NCBI GenBank assembly: GCA_946480695.1
Contig: CAMLKG010000023.1
Location: 1 to 64,000, forward strand
DNA from: an uncultured Cellvibrio sp.
Lineage (GTDB): Bacteria; Pseudomonadota; Gammaproteobacteria; Pseudomonadales; Cellvibrionaceae
DNA: 64,000 bases
Direction of reading: 5' to 3'
The notes beneath the pieces are model-generated. The model saw nothing but the letters and a program-made list of their open reading frames with translations, did not search any database and was not told the origin of the DNA. Below, in pieces: positions 7,249 through 21,200 of this stretch (position 1 is its first letter; each line of letters opens with the position of its first letter). Position numbers and translations under genes: made by a program.

Positions 7249-9174
7249 TTAAAAGCTATATTGGAAATCAAAATACAGCTTCATTCCGTCTCCTGGTGTC
7301 CTGTCCAGAGATGCAACCTCCGTATCTTCATCCAGGGATTCAAGGGCAGAGTTTTTTGCGTCAACCGGGAATGCAAAGGATAGATTACCCTTAAAACCAT
7401 CTTTAAAAGCCAATTTTATCCCGACACCTGCGTCAACCAAATGCGTTTCGGTTGACGCCTCTCCTTCCAGGATTGCATTGTTTACCCCGTAGCTTGCGTC
7501 AAGGAATATAAAAGGCTGTAAAACCTTTTCCCAGCGTTCCCCGGCTATGGACCTGCCACCAAATTGCGGCCCATCAAATACCCAGTCCGCTCCGATATAT
7601 ACCGCATCGTCAGCATAAAATTCATTAATTTTATAACCGCGTGCCCTTGTTGGTCCTGCAAGGCCAAACTGCAAAACTTCGGAAAGCGAAGCCCCGGAAT
7701 ATTGGCCGACAGCCCGCAAAATTAATTTACTTTCTTTTTTGGTAAACGGGATTCTTAAAAAAGAAAGCCTTGAATAATCCAGCGAAACTATGGTCGCTTT
7801 TAAATCCTGTCCCTCATCTGCCCCTTCGATAAACTCTGAATAGGTCAGAATAATCCCGCCTTGATGCAACACACGATCTTTTTCATTCAACATGTCGAAT
7901 GAATAGCCCAAATCCAATTTGTTTACTGTTTTATCTATGCCCGCGTTGGAAAGATTTCCAAACTCGATTTGTGAATTTATTTGGGAATACCCGAGGCTGA
8001 TATTCTGGTTGTTGATTCGTGAACGGCTAATCTTGTAAGTCAAATTGGCATCAGCCACCAGGGACTTTCCGGAAATCTCAAAATCCGAAGTTATATTTGT
8101 ACTGTCGTCCGTAACGAAATCATTAGAAGATACCCCTAATGAAAACTGGGTTCGAGGCGTATAAACCGGTAGTGAATAACGTGCTGATCCATATACCGAG
8201 TTTTCCGGTTTGAATGAACCTAACACACCCAACTGTAATTGATCGCCAATTGTCAGCGGATTGTTCCAATGAAAATCAGCATATGCACGATACTCACCCG
8301 TTGCCTCTGAACCATGGTTATCCAACCGCAAGTTGGAAGCTAGCCGCCGTTCACGATTGAAATTAATATTTAACTTGGTATCACCGACTTGTGAGCCAGG
8401 TTCAAAATAACCACTTGCGCTCACCCCCGGCAAATCATTTACCAAATATAATTTTTCTTCGATGATATTATTGGAAACCGGCTTCCCTAAAGAAGATTTA
8501 AAAATTCTCTTAACTATACGATCCGAATACATCTTATTATTGTTCGTTTCCACTTCACCCAATTGCCCTAATAAAAGAGTGATAGTAACTACACCGTCCC
8601 GCACATGCTGCTTGGGGATATATGCCTTGGCTAAAATGAAACCGCGCTCGCGATAATAGCGGGTTATGGTATCGGCCACCATTTCGATCATACCCAAGGT
8701 AATTCCGCGCTGGCGGCGCTGTTCGCGGATCAAAAACACCAGCTTCTGTACATCAACAGGATCAACATGTCGACCTTCGGTTTCCTTTTCGATTTGTGCC
8801 ATCAAATCAGAAACCTGTTTAATCTCTTCGATGGTGTACCCTGAATCCAGCAGTTCACCTTCATCCATCATGTCAAAGCGAATTTTTTCAACTTGCTTGA
8901 TGATTTCCTGCCGGGTAATTCCGAATTCCGGATATTCAACCAAACCTTGTACACGGAACTCTTTTACATTCAAACGCGGCCCGGCCTCAGGGTTAGGATC
9001 GCGATCACGCAACGCGGGTATATCCAAATCCAGTAATAAACTTTCACGTTCGTACTCCGGTACCTCCGACGTATCGGGCATCTCCAGAAAGCCGGCTTCA
9101 GCAAGGTTGAAAAACACGAACAGCATCCATGCGCCCAGTACATTAATAATCCTGAAATAAAAACTCATCTTCAT
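7249..9174 (-). CDS. TpsB-type two-partner secretion transporter (ShlB/FhaC/HecB family)
   Basis: A 641-residue Omp85-superfamily outer-membrane protein. It has a signal peptide (residues 1-27, hydrophobic core VLGAWMLFVFFNLAEA). A proline- and charge-rich linker is followed by a first POTRA region (LNVKEFRVQGLVEYPEFGIT) and a second (MIEMVADTITRYYRERGFIL, AKAYIPKQHVRDGVVTITLL). The rest is a 16-strand-type barrel with the family pattern NLRLDNHGSEATGEYRAYAD and RARGYKINEFYADD, the likely L6 hairpin motif. It ends in aromatic Phe (YFDFQYSF), as expected for BAM-assembled barrels. It secretes the giant TpsA encoded 30 bases upstream. The tpsA-then-tpsB order is the reverse of many TPS operons. 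Between POTRA-like segments it carries an unusually long helical insert (residues about 105-150). Confidence 0.92.
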   Translation of the reverse strand: MKMSFYFRIINVLGAWMLFVFFNLAEAGFLEMPDTSEVPEYERESLLLDLDIPALRDRDPNPEAGPRLNVKEFRVQGLVEYPEFGITRQEIIKQVEKIRFDMMDEGELLDSGYTIEEIKQVSDLMAQIEKETEGRHVDPVDVQKLVFLIREQRRQRGITLGMIEMVADTITRYYRERGFILAKAYIPKQHVRDGVVTITLLLGQLGEVETNNNKMYSDRIVKRIFKSSLGKPVSNNIIEEKLYLVNDLPGVSASGYFEPGSQVGDTKLNINFNRERRLASNLRLDNHGSEATGEYRAYADFHWNNPLTIGDQLQLGVLGSFKPENSVYGSARYSLPVYTPRTQFSLGVSSNDFVTDDSTNITSDFEISGKSLVADANLTYKISRSRINNQNISLGYSQINSQIEFGNLSNAGIDKTVNKLDLGYSFDMLNEKDRVLHQGGIILTYSEFIEGADEGQDLKATIVSLDYSRLSFLRIPFTKKESKLILRAVGQYSGASLSEVLQFGLAGPTRARGYKINEFYADDAVYIGADWVFDGPQFGGRSIAGERWEKVLQPFIFLDASYGVNNAILEGEASTETHLVDAGVGIKLAFKDGFKGNLSFAFPVDAKNSALESLDEDTEVASLDRTPGDGMKLYFDFQYSF

Positions 9175-9204
9175 TGACTCAATTACGTTTAATTTTAGTT
9201 ATCG

Positions 9205-12200
9205 TTAAAATTCGTCGTCTTCATCATCGAAGCGTTGATCTGCAGGTAACAAAATCGCAACTTCATCATGGACGTAATTTCGCAAGCTGGTAAAAATAGC
9301 TGGATCAATTTCGCTTAAACCTTCGATTTGAATCAATTGGTCACGACCCGAGATCAAACTGTCTGACGGAACTTTTGATAAGTCGTTCATGATTTTGGGT
9401 TTACCCAGGTACCATGCAACGAAACTTAAACGAGAGTTCTGGTTATAAATTTCGGGAACGTGCATGATAATTTTCCTGTTACGCTCACCGAAGTCAAACG
9501 AGGATTGGAAATTAAAGGTGGCAATATCCGCAATAACATCAGGATTTTGCTTGTTCGCCTTATTTTCCGCACGGACCATCCCATTACCAATTGTCAAGAA
9601 CAATTGGCCACCACTGCCTGTATTTGTATTGATGACACCACCTTGCGTACGGGCATCAAGGTCCGCAGGATTAAAATTATCATTATTTGTGTTATCCAGG
9701 ACTACATCGCCATTAGCATTGCTAATACTGATATGGCCGTTATTGCGCGCTTGTTCAATGATGAGTGAATTGGCATTGGCAATATTGATGCTTGTATTTG
9801 ATGAAGGTAAGTGTGCTTTTCCGGCATTACGAACGGATAGCACACCTATATCCGTTTCAATTGCATCAGCACCATTTCCCTCACCCAAGCCAACACCTAT
9901 ACCGCTTATGGCATCTGCTTGCCAACGATTGGAAATGATATTAACCGCTGTTCCATTGCCATCCGTAATCGCGCCTTGAGCCGTCATAACCGCAACGCCG
10001 CTGCTCGCCTTTAACAAGGCCAGCTGCAGGTTATTTCCATTCAGGTTTATGTTGTTACCTAGGGACTCAATGACAGCGCCATCGGTCATGACAATATCAC
10101 CGGTTGCATTTATTGCGATATTTCCGCCACCTACAATCGTTGAGTGTTGTTCGACAGTATTTGCGATTAATTCAATATTACTTCCACCCTCACCAAGCAA
10201 ATTTCCGCTTTCGTTGAGCACCAGCTTTCCATTAGCAGCATTAAGCAAGAATTGCTTTGACGTGATGGAATCATTAACAACCATGCCCTGGGATAGGATC
10301 TCAATGCTTTCAGCAGCGGAAATATTTTTAACTACCGTCACCGACGCATCGGACTGTACTTGCAGGTTTTTGGCGTTTATACCAAAACAATCAGAACTAC
10401 AGGACGCGCCCAGAATAATCCCGCCCGATGAGCGAAGGTTCGCGTTATTAGTAACATTCACGCTGGTAGCCGTGAAGCCATTTTTATCAAATAACGCAAG
10501 CGCATCCGCACGCCCGATATTAATTTGATTGATATCATTGCCCGCATTTAGCAAGCTGATATCGTTAACCGCATTTAGCGTAGCTAAACCAGCAACGGAA
10601 AATAGTCCCAAACCCTGGATACTTGTGCCCGAACTTAAGCTTGCATTTTGTGCACTTAAATCACCTAATGACAATGCTTGAAGGTTATCCAGCGTTATAT
10701 CGCCTGCCGCTTTAAGGTTCAAGGTGCCAGTGAGCGAATTGCCGCTACCCAGCGCAATATCGCCGCGCAATGATTCCAGAGTCAGGTTACCCGAATAAGC
10801 AAGCGCACCGGAAGTGGATAAATTTCCCCCCGCTTTAATATCCACCCTGTCTGTCGTGGAAACATTGAAATTCCCAAGGACCAAGCCATCCTGTTCTTCT
10901 AAATAAATGGCGCCATTAGTGGCGTTCAAGGAGAGTTCGTTTACCGCCGTATTTAACCGCGCCGTTGCCGAACCGACATTTCCGGTATTCACCAGCGCCA
11001 ATGAGCGCGCCTGAATTTTTCCAGTGTTTTCGGCCAAAACCCGCAGGTTATTAAACGTTATTGTTGATTCAACCCCCACCGTGCCATCGACAATAACCTG
11101 ATCATCCGCCGAACCGTTTACGATCAGATTGGATTTGTTGGTGTAATTCACCGTAGCCAGGTTGTTGGTATTGTATCGCCCGGTTTGCAAACGGAAAGTA
11201 TCCGCTGTTGTTGTTCCAAATATTGATAAGGTATCCGCAACGACGTTGTCAAAAATGTTTTCAACATTGGAGTAGAGGATTGAATAAGTATTGGTAGCCG
11301 CGCTCACATATTCAAGGCGCCCCGGTTGATGGGATGATTTGTATCCCGCCTCACCACCTTCCGTGGTTAGACGGTTTACTCCTTCACCACCGTCAATGTC
11401 TGCTGTACCTTCCGCATCGGGGATAATCATGAAAGTGAATCGGTCATCACCAGCACCCGCCATGATTTTACCGGCGATAGCACTGGTTTGGATATTGAAG
11501 GTATCGTCTCCATCTCCAGCATCAATAGATCCACTGATAGTGGCATTATTGATAATAAAATTATCCTGCCTGCTACCGCCTTTCAATACGCCGAAATTTT
11601 CAAATTCAATAACATCGTTTAATGTTCCGCGATTGGTACCGGTTAACAACCAATTATTGATAACGTCGGCGGCGGTGAACGTACTATCGATATTGTTACC
11701 GATATATTTTTCCACATTGATAAAGCCAGTGCCGCCTGACGAGGTTACTACCACGTTGGCATCGTTGGATTTGGATAAATCGACGCTATCGCGTTCTACT
11801 TGGGTACCGCCATCAACCAGTCCTGTTATTTTGCCTAGCGCTTCAAATACAAACAAATCATCCCCGGTGCCACCAGTAATGTGTTTGAATTGGCTAAACG
11901 TAATTGTCCCTGTTTCGGTTGCCGAAACACGACCAGCATCCACATTGTCCAAAATCCACGTGTTGGAATAATTGTCTCCAATTAAGCGATTGGATTGATT
12001 CGCACCACCTTTAATATCTTCAATGTTATCTACTGATAAAATACCTGCCGCCAAATTATTTTTGGAAGTATTAAGTTGCACGGTCATATCCCGACCACTG
12101 GCGGAAAGATCCAGAACGTCTTGCCCATCTCCCAAATCAATATGTCCCGTTAATGCCGCCGCGCTGTTATCGAAAACAACCAGATCGGTAAGGCTATTGC

Positions 12201-15200
12201 CCATTAAATTAGCAAAACCGGTGAAATTAAGTTTGTTGTTAAATATACCGGCATTTAATTCGTTGACATGCCACTCGTTATCATTTAAGCCCCCTTTCAG
12301 GGTATTGGTGAAGCTGTTGTTAGCATTAATGGCTTCCATATCAAGCACATTAATATCCGCTTCTGTTTGCGCGTCCACAGCTACCTGGAGCGCCCTATCC
12401 ATCGCCATTAAGTTAACGGTATCAACACCGCTGCCGCCACCACCGTCTAACACACCTTGCAGCCACGAAAGGTTGGCGATATTAAACGTATCAGAGAAAA
12501 CACCGCCTTGCAGATTGGCAATATTGGTAAATGCGAGGGTGTCGTTGAGGCGTCCATTGGCTTGGTTATCGATTTGCCAGATATTTGCACGCGCGTTGCT
12601 CACTAGCAGGGAATCCGTATCAGCATTGCCGATTACTTCGTTAATGCCGCTCAAATTAGTTCCTGTACTGAGCGCAGTACCGAATACCCCAAACTGTTGG
12701 TTTTTTAACGATAAAGATGCGTTGATAATATTGGTTCCGCCACCGCCGCTGATATTCCCAATCCATTGGCCATTCTCAATATAGTTAAAGGTATCGCGAC
12801 CTGAGCCGCCAATCAGGTTGGTAAAGTTTTCGAAGCTGATCTTATTATTGTTAATGGTAATGCTGCCGTCATTATTCCCATCCCCGAAATTGGATGCCGC
12901 CCCTATTTCCCAAATATTATCGCCCGAATTTACCTTGATGGTACTGGTATAACCATTGCCGGAATCACTGTTTCCCACAACACCTTCAATACCGTTAATA
13001 CCTGTATCGCCAAGCCCTCCGCTACCACCTATTTCAATTGTGAAATTTTCTTTCCGCTGCGAATAATCAACCAGGTCGATTCCATTTCCACCATCAATAC
13101 TTTTGGTAATTGTTCCCTGCACATCAAACCTGTCGCTATTCGATCCACCGCGTATATCACCAAAGTTCGTAAAGTTAACCGAGGTTTCAAGTAGCGGGTT
13201 AACGGCTGTTTCAACTATACCCTGGTTCTCACCGGTAATTTTCCAGCGGTAAGCAGTATCATTTGCACCAATCAGCACATGGTTATTTTGATTGTTTGTT
13301 GATGCAATAATATCTTCCACATTGACGACATTAAGCGCGGCGGTTTGTTGGTTTCCGAGTGCAACCATCAGGTTGCCAGTCAATGCCGATAAATCCAATG
13401 CGTCTTTAACTACATCTTTTGTAGCACTTGTGCCGCCGTCAATTAAGCCGGTAATGTTTCCATTTGCGGTAAAAACAAATAAATCAACGCTTTGGTTACC
13501 CAATAAATTTTCCATACCCTGGAATATAATTTTTTCTGCCGGTGTCGCGGTCGCGTACAATTCTCCTTCATTATCATCGGTTACGAGCCAGGAGTTTGAC
13601 TGGTCCACCCCTGCAAGGGTATCGGCATCCGAGCTGCCAACCAGTGTATTAATATTCACAAACGAACTTACATAGATATTTGGCGCCGTATTTGAAACGC
13701 TACCCGAATTTGCCCCGGTCATTGTCCAGCGGGTGGCCTGGTTGCGGCCGCGTAAACTATTTGAACCTAAACCGCCATCAATAAGGTTCGCGGTACCATT
13801 ATTGCTTTCGGCAAATGAGAAGACATCATTACCATCGTTGCCGTATATACTCACCGCCGCTGCGTTAATAGTAAACTGATCCGCTTCCTTGCCGCCGTGT
13901 AATGCTTGTATATTGTAAAAATTCGTTACATACAAATCATCTGCGGTAATTGCTTTAATATTTCCCGCGTTAGAGGATGTGATTTCCCACAAATTATTGG
14001 CGTCACGCCCATACAAACTATTAGTCCCACCACCGCCGTTCACAGAATTTGCGCGGCCGCTTACCCCAAAGATAAATTCATCATTGTCATCACCGCCCTG
14101 CAAGTGGCCGATATTGGTATTCACCTCAAAAATATTATTGCCGTTACCCGCCTGGATGCCTCCCGTGATATTGGCGTTGATTTGAAATACATCCGCGAGG
14201 TTACCGCCAATGAGTGTTTGGATGTCTCGGAAATGAGTAATGTAAGGAACGCCCGATGTGACGCTGACATTACCGGCGTCTGTCCCGGTAATAGACCAGA
14301 TATTATTGGCATTGCGGCCTGCAATTTGGTCAGCGCCGGCGCCCCCATCAATTAAACTTGCAGAGCCGGCATTATTTGCACCGCTAAAAATAAATCTATC
14401 GTCGCCTCCATTTCCATACAATTCCCCGATAGTTCCATTGATAATGAATATATCGGTTCCTGTCCCACCCCGTAAATTTTGAATGTTGGTAAAGGATGAA
14501 AGGTAAGTATTTCCATCGGTAACAGAAAGGTTATTTTTTCCTCCTGCCGCTGCCACTGTCCAGGTATTAGGCGTATTACGGCCAACCACACTATTAACCC
14601 CGGTGCCTCCATCAATAGATTCGACAGAACCTGATGTACCGATAAATATAAAATTATCGGTACCGGAACCGCCTTTCAATGTGTTGAAGTTAATGAACTC
14701 AATACCCGCGACAGTTCCGTCGTTCACACCATCGGCAAGGGAGGCGGAACCACCGTCAAAATCACTGATATTCCAGGTATTGGTACCGGATGTGGCGGCC
14801 AGCGTAAAATCTTTGCTGCCGTCTGCAATAATTTGCTCAATACCGGCCACATTATGCAGTGTTGAGTTGGCGAGCGTTACCGTAGTGCCCGCGGTGAGTT
14901 GCCTTAAATCTATCAAGTCCTTTGCTGCACCCGTGCCACCGTCCGCGCTTCCACCATTGACTGTATCTATATCGCCGCTATCAAAAAATACAAACGTATC
15001 CGCATCCGCTCCGCCCAACAGTGTTCCGGTGACCGCAGTTTTGATATTAAAAATATCATTGCCATTTAACCCTTCTATGGTTCCCGTAAAATCCGTTTCC
15101 AGGTTAAATGTATCGGTTCCTGTTCCGCCCTGGAGCCTTTCGAAATTAATGAATTCGATATTCGCAACAGTACCGTCGTTGATACCATCCACCAGCGGAT

Positions 15201-18200
15201 CCAAGTCACTAAAGTCATAGACCGTCCAGGTATTGGTGGCAGCGGTGGTCGCAAGCGTAAATGTCCTTGAATCGTTAGCAATAACCCGCTCGACATTGGC
15301 CAGGTTATAAATGGTATTACCGCTGATGGTTACAGTCCTGTCAGTGGTGATATTGCGTAAATCAACAACATCCTTTTCCGTGTCGGTTCCCGCATTGGAT
15401 GCGGCCACGCTGCCCGCATTAAAGAACACAAAGGTGTCAGCTCCATTACCGCCTTGCAAATTTCCCGTGAGCGCCGTTTTAATATTGAAAACATCATCGC
15501 CATCCAGGCCATGGATAGTACCGGAAAAATTTGTGTCCAGATCGAAGGTATCCGTACCACTGCCGCCACGCAGTGTTCTGAAATTAATAAATTCGATACC
15601 CGCAACTGTTCCGTCATTTACGCCTTCAGATACGTTGCCTGCACTACCATCAATATCGTAAATATGCCAGCTATTGGTAGCGGCGCTGGCCGCGAGGGTG
15701 AAATTCCTCAGCTCGTTAGCGATAACCCGCTCAACATTCGCGACGTTATAGAAAGTCGAACCGTTAATAACGATAGTTTTATCGGTAGTGATATTTTGTA
15801 AATCCACCACATCTTTGTCAGTGCCGGTTCCTGCATCGGCCACACCGCCGCCTGCCGTGTTGATACTGCCGGTATCATAGAATACAAAGGTATCTGCCCC
15901 GGTATTACCTTGCAGGTTACCGCTAACAGCGGCTCTGATATTGAAAACGTCGTTGCCACTTCCACCTTCAATATCTCCGGTAGCATTTGCATTGAGGTTA
16001 AACGTATCAATGCCTAAACCGCCGCGTAAATTACTGGTGATTGCGGTTGTGATGTTGAAAGTATCATTACCATCCGAACCATCTATAGTCCCGGCGAAAT
16101 CCGTGGAAAAATTAAAGATGTCCGCACCGCTACCTCCGCGCAGGTTGTTAAAACCGGTAAATTCAATACCGGCTACACTGCCATCAATTACACCGTTATT
16201 GGCAATATTCCATGTGTTTGTGCCTGCGCTGGCGGCGAGGATGAAATTCTTCGTATCGTCTGCAATAACCCGCTCAATATTGCCTACGTTATACAAGGTA
16301 GTACCGGTAAGCGTTACGGTGGTTCCTGTAGTCAGTTCCCTTAAATCTATGACATCCCTGGCTGTATCGCCGCCCGCATCAGCGCTGCCACCCGCTACCG
16401 TGTTGATACTGCCGGTATCAAAGAATACAAAGGTATCTGCTCCATTCTCGCCTTGCAGGGCACCGGTAATGGCGGCCCTGATATTAAAAGTATCGGCGCC
16501 ATCTCCCCCCCTAATTGTTCCGGCAAAATCGGTATCCAGGTTAAAGATATCGGCACCTGTACCGCCTTGCAGATTAGCGAAGTTAACGAATTCAACACCC
16601 GCTACTGTGCCATCGATTACACCATCATGTTGAATATGCCATGTGTTACCAGCAGCGCTGGTCGCAAGGGTGAAATCTCCCGAGGCATTGCCAACGAGGC
16701 GCTCTACACCGGAGAAACCAAATGCAGTTGCGTTACCTATGGTGATGGTAATTGGGCCAGCGATATTTGAAAGGTCGGCAATATCATGTCCATCATTACC
16801 CTGTGCGGAAACAACACTGGCGCCGTTGGAAAAAGAGAAGGTATCGTTAGCGGATGAGCCAATTAAATTTTCGATCTCACTGAAGGAAATCCAAAAATCT
16901 AGCGGGGAACTGGTTAATGCAATATTACCGGAGTTTTCACCTACCACGGACCAATTGGTGTCATTGTCAAGGGTTGTAACACTGTCACTTCCTGAGCCGC
17001 CGCTAATTTTTGCCACACCACTAAAATTAATGGTTCCTATGCTGGTGTTAGAAACAGTTCCTTGATGTTGCCCGGTAATACTCCAGGTATTATCACCGGA
17101 AATTAATCCAAGCGAAGTGTCGGCGAGGTTATTCGCGTTAATATTGTTGATGCCAATCAGCGTCGCGGATGAACCCGCTTGATAGCTGTTACCAATAACG
17201 ATTGAATAAGGATTCGTTGCGTTTACCAAATTAAACGTATCATCACCTGCGCCACCGTTTATCAGCCCTGTAAAAGTGATGTGATCTTCCACGGTAAAAA
17301 TATCGCTGCCGCTATCGCCCGTGTAACTGGTAAAACCGGATACTTTAACGAGGTTCGATCCATCGGTTACAGAATTGCCGGAGGTAATAAATTGCCAATC
17401 AATAGTGTCCCCGACATCACTGCGCACCGTCAGGGTCCCACCGCCTTGTGAACTCAATACTTCTGCATTAGCGACATCAAATAAGGAAAATCCTGTGCCC
17501 CGATAATCAATAGTCGCGCCTGCCAAAACACTGATCGTATCCTCTGTACCGCCTGCCGCATCCATATTGCCTGTGACTGTGCGGCTTCCATTAAATGTAA
17601 AAATATCCTTGCCTGAATTGCCTGTGATATTTTCAATAGCAGAAAACCCTATGGTTCCATTCAGGCTTTCGGTGCCGCCAAGGGACCACTGGTTTTCCCT
17701 ATTTGCACCAATAATCGTATCCGTACCGTCACCGCCGTTTAAGGTCGCGGTAATAACACCGGAGGTGGGCACAATATTAAAACTATCGTCGCCATCATTG
17801 CCATTTACCTCTGCAACCAGTGAAGCAACATCGATGTTAAAAATATCAGCACCACTACCGCCATTCACATTGCCAGAACGATTTTGCGTGAGGTTGAATG
17901 TATCAGCCAATGAGCCACCGGTCAGGTTTTCAAACCCTTCGAAGTTAACCTCTTTGGAGCTGCCGTTACCTGTATTGGTTATTTTTCCAATATTTCCGGC
18001 GGCAAAAGTCCAGGTATTATCTGTATTGGGCCCCTTTAACGTATCCGTACCACCCAAACCCTGCAAAGTGATATTCGATGAAAAAAATGAAGTCGAATTA
18101 AGGTTTATCGCACCAGTGGTTGTGGTGTTAGCCAATGTTAATTGGATTGCGCCCTGGCCCAAGGTGCTTTGCGCATTGAGGTCGCCACTAACCGTAATGC

Positions 18201-21200
18201 TTTTTGATGTCGTGGAATTATTAGCTTCAATTGAGATTGGCCCGCCGATGTCGCCGGAGGTATTTATCGATCCCAGGTTTACCGAAGTACCTGTAAGCGT
18301 TACGGCACCGCCATTTTGCGCCCCTGCATCGCCGTGGGCATCAATTGATCCCAGGTTTATCGCGCCGGTCGAATTGATAACAACATTACCGGCGGCTTGC
18401 CCTGCCCTGTAGGTACTGATATTTCCCGCCGTAAAACCGTTGGAATTTATATTGAGGCTTTTTGCAAAGATATCTTTTCCGGCCACGCCGACAGCATTGG
18501 TTGCAGTGATTGATAAATCACCCAGCGCGGTAGTTTCACTACCGATAGTACCCGTGAAATTAAACTGCGCAACGTTGATCGTTAAGGCATCTGCGTAGGC
18601 GGTTTCACCAATTATGTTTCCATTAATGGTAAGGTCTGCAGGTATTGCATTTTTAACTATCGAATCGCTTGTTAGAGTATCGACTAGTGTTGTATCAATC
18701 CTGACAGGATTGGCTGAATTATTTATTTTTACATTGCCAGCAAGGTCAATAGTCCCGCCAGATCCATTATTTTTGTCGGAGGGAGCTACAGGATCGTCCA
18801 ATCTTCCGCCGCGTGCAAACAGGGAATCGGTTAATTCTATTTCGGTTGCTGTAACCGTTATGCTGCCGGCATCGCCGCCAGTGGCGTCATCGTCTGACTG
18901 TGTACCATCAGCGTCTCCATTACCGCCATCGGTAGTTATGCGACCCAAGGTAGCCGTGGAAGTAGATGTGATTGAAACCTCGCCTCCGTAGCCTCCGTTA
19001 TAACCACTTCCACTACTATTATTATCATTACCGGAGGACCCGGAAGTATTGATCGTACCGACAGTAATTGCACCCTGGGCGTTCAGGGTTACATCGCCGC
19101 CGTCTCTTCCTGCCTGGCCATCCGCAACGCTACCACCTGCTGTTGTTAGAGTACCAAGGGTTAACGCGCCCCCCGCAGCAGTGTTAGTAATGACAATATT
19201 GCCACCGTTTTGATTATTAACTTGTGTGGTGATGTTACCAACGGACAAGCCACCTTCGCTGTCCAACAGGTTCAGCGATTTGATAGCACCAGTGAAATTT
19301 ACCGTATTGAATTTATTTGCAGCATTGTTAAGCACAACATCGAAATTGCCTGCGGTAATTGTGGTGGTATTTTTGACAGTAACACTTGCCGACTGGGTAA
19401 TGTTACCGCCCGCGACCAGTGTGAAATTTCCATCGATATTTGAAGCACCCAGATTAACCGCGTTTGAATCCCTTATATTCACACTTCCGGTCCTGGTAAA
19501 TACCAGATTACCGGTGAAGGTGTTCCCCGAATTAGCTAGTACAACATTGCCACCGGTATTGTCATTGTCGGTGTTAGCGATATGGGTATTAAACGTGCTG
19601 GTGCCGCTTACGGTGAGCGCGGTTCCCGCTTCCTGGGTTACAGCTACATTTCCCGCTTGCAAGGGAGCATCCGCCAGGTTCCCATCCGCATTAATGGTGA
19701 GATTATTTGTAGTGATATTGCCCAAGTGAGCGGTGGAGTTTGCTTTGATGGTTAAATTGCCGGTGCCGGTATCAATTACGGTACTGCCGGCGTTATGGGC
19801 ATAAAAGCTTGTTCCCGTTGCATTAAAATTTCCGTTTGCAGTAACGGTATTGGCCTGGAGGTCAATCGCCCCGGTCATATTTAAGGTGATGTTCCCACCG
19901 TTTGTCTCAATACCCAGTTCTGCATTGTTATTATCACTTGGCGTAGGGTCTATTAAATTAAAACCAACGCCAGTTGCAGTTATATCTCCCCCTCGGGTAT
20001 TAAATGTATAGCTCGCATCTATATCAATATTACCCGTGCCGTTGTTATCAAAGTCAGCAATTAAATTCAGGTTAAGGGGTTGGCTGGTACTGTTAAAACC
20101 TTGCGCTATTTCAATGCCGTTGTGAGCGCGCAGGGTAAGTGTCCGTTCATTAGTTCCGGTGTAACTTAATGGGTTCACCAAGCGAATCCGTCCGTCAGCA
20201 GCGTTACCGCCGTCCCCGGTCTGGACGATTACATCCCCATTAACCAACGCGTTTGTTAAAGATGTAATACTTAAATCAGAATTGCTTGTAGAAATAAATG
20301 GCGATGAATTCAGTGGGAAGCCGTCATCCCCTTCATCCATTGTTTTGATTGTGATGTTATAAGGATCAATCAACCAGGTCCCTCCCTCACCTGCTGCTGC
20401 GCCCATATCCGGCGTATTTAAAATTTCAAATCCTTTTAATCCCGAGGTTTCAATAAACCCGCCGTCACCGCCTTGGCTACCGCCACGGGCAGAGAGGTTG
20501 CCATGGATACGCGCGCTATCACTCGCAAAAGTAATTAATTTGCCACCGTCGCCCTTGGCAAGCGCATCCGTTTTCACATGGGTTTCTTTGCCCAGGTAGA
20601 TAAAATCGGCATTGCGTACCTGTTGGTTTTGGCCGGTCTTATCACCGCCAACCAATACCTGCCCGCCGCCGTTGGCGCCAGAGGCATTGACTTCCGCTTT
20701 ATCAAACAGGCCGACTTTATTGCCCAGCACTTTAATATCGCCGCCTTCACCTTGGGCGCTAGCCTGGGCGGACACAACGGAATCCGCTGTTAACGAGGTG
20801 GTATTGGCACTGTGCAACTCAATGGAGCCGCCGGTGCCTGAACCTGTATCGGCAATTACCTTGCCGCTGTGGGTAATGTTTTCACCCAGCATTACTACCT
20901 GGCCCGCATCGCCTTGGGTAACCGACGTGGAAATATCACCAGTGTTAATTACGTCAGCACCCGCACCCAGGGTGAAACTGCCATCCTCATGCACCACAAC
21001 GCTTGAGGCTTTATTCATGCCGGCATTATTAACGGCATTGGTGAAGACATCCTCGCTGACGCTGGCGCTAAGCAGTACCCGGCCACCGTCGGCATTAATG
21101 CTGCCATTGTTGATAACGGCCGCATCCACGCCCAATTCATCCTGCACGACAGCTTCGGTAACCCGGACGCCCACCATGCCGCTAGGGTCAAAGGTCAAGA

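Noticed and set aside
17567..18412. 281-codon plus-strand ORF inside tpsA
   Set aside because: Antisense to the continuous 4208-codon tpsA frame; its proline/serine/leucine-rich translation is a codon-bias shadow. The same holds for the other long plus-strand ORFs between 9.4 and 21.8 kb.
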